This document shows positions 46,418-46,649 of a stretch of DNA of 46,649 nucleotides, in pieces; the first letter of the stretch is position 1, and each line of letters opens with the position of its first letter. Origin of the DNA: JACVRW01 sp038323835 (lineage in GTDB: Bacteria > Actinomycetota > Thermoleophilia > Solirubrobacterales > Thermoleophilaceae). A model generated the notes under the pieces. That model made no database searches, was not told the origin of the DNA, and saw nothing but the letters and a program-made list of their open reading frames with translations. A program made the position numbers and the translations under genes. The stretch spans positions 1 to 46,649 of the forward strand of contig JBBQHI010000029.1 in NCBI GenBank assembly GCA_038323835.1, in the 5' to 3' direction.

Positions 46418-46649
46418 CCGCCCACCGGCGCCCGCGGGTTCGAGCCCCAGAAGATCTGCGTGCCCAGCATGCCCACGATGTGCACGAGCACGGTGTTCAG
46501 CACCATCGACTTCGCCGTGGCCGTGCCCACCCCCACCGGACCCCCGGATGCGTTGTAGCCGTAGTAGCACCCCACGAGCACGATCAGGGTGGCCATCGCC
46601 ATTGCCTTGACCAGGCTGTAGAAGAGGTCGGGTGGGTTCTGGAACATCC
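46414..46649 (-). CDS. MlaE/YrbE-family permease, C-terminal end (cut by window)
   Basis: The last 77 or so residues of an ABC-type lipid-transport permease: LFYSLVKAMAMATLIVLVGCYYGYNASGGPVGVGTATAKSMVLNTVLVHIVG. The GY-x4-GGPVGVG-x-AT signature is diagnostic for MlaE/YrbE proteins that work with MCE substrate-binding proteins. The 5' part lies beyond the window's right edge; the apparent ATG at 46647 is internal. Other components (MCE proteins, ATPase) are probably outside the window. Confidence 0.88.
   Translation of the reverse strand, partial: MFQNPPDLFYSLVKAMAMATLIVLVGCYYGYNASGGPVGVGTATAKSMVLNTVLVHIVGMLGTQIFWGSNPRAPVGG

Overview
This is 46.6 kb of GC-rich actinobacterial chromosome. Deep-branching Actinomycetota, probably Thermoleophilia (Solirubrobacterales-like), is the best guess. 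That rests on GC-rich codon use, frequent GTG/TTG starts, a stand-alone CofE inside a cofD-cofC-cofE cluster (not fused to a nitroreductase as in mycobacterial FbiB), and an Mce/MlaE-type permease followed by a short helical gene. The lineage is inference; there is no rRNA in the window. I see four tRNA genes: Gly(TCC), Trp(CCA), Leu(TAG) and Leu(CAA).

Layout. (1) 1-942: the C-terminal part of a tyrosine integrase and a small membrane protein, pointing at the 3' end of an intact tRNA-Gly; this looks like the edge of an integrated element lying to the left. (2) 1089-3614: a secreted GH79-like glycosidase and a phosphotriesterase-family hydrolase. (3) 3813-13665: a complete integrative element of about 9.8 kb in tRNA-Trp, bounded by a perfect 48-bp direct repeat of the tRNA 3' half. 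Its long forward operon (4171-10991) runs RHH regulator, CHC2 zinc-finger primase fragment, DUF3631 ATPase, a repeat-bearing ORF, an excisionase-like HTH protein, several tiny genes, small and large terminase, a Cys-rich protein, HNH nuclease, a coiled-coil protein and a small protein. Almost every junction is a 4-nt stop/start overlap. A short reverse operon (11572-10880) and a forward set ending in the integrase (11688-13574) complete it. There are no portal, capsid, protease or tail genes, so it resembles a phage satellite or packaging-hijacking island rather than a full prophage.

(4) 13679-25264: ordinary chromosome with DedA, an OmpR-type two-component system, UppP, SDR, NTF2-like protein, esterase, an M20 peptidase/diaminopropionate ammonia-lyase-like pair, GIY-YIG, DHFR-like, GNAT, membrane proteins, two tRNA-Leu genes and a cold-shock protein. 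(5) 25421-39841: a membrane/GIY-YIG fusion, two M28 peptidases, acetoacetyl-CoA synthetase, a PQQ-type sugar dehydrogenase lipoprotein, acyl-CoA carboxylase carboxyltransferase, 3-hydroxyacyl-CoA dehydrogenase, enoyl-CoA hydratase, MFS, HMG-CoA lyase and SDR; several of these fit leucine/acetoacetate catabolism. (6) 39904-42235: the F420 genes cofD-cofC-cofE, in which cofD and cofE seem to lack any canonical start codon and may begin with CTG. (7) 42285-46649: GH5 glycosidase, methylmalonate-semialdehyde dehydrogenase, a lipoprotein, a helical protein and the end of an MlaE/YrbE permease.

The most unusual non-coding signals are these. First, an array of three (plus one decayed) repeats at 6518-6735 in the element, each holding an 18-nt palindrome whose arms differ between copies but keep complementarity. 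Second, three interspersed chromosomal repeats (3685, 32520, 35813), each with an 8-bp stem and 3-nt loop, constant flanks and a fully covarying stem. Third, a shared TCTACA-N2-TGTAGA dyad at 6615 and 7131. Fourth, a 12-bp hairpin covering the start codon of a gene that follows an 11-codon leader.
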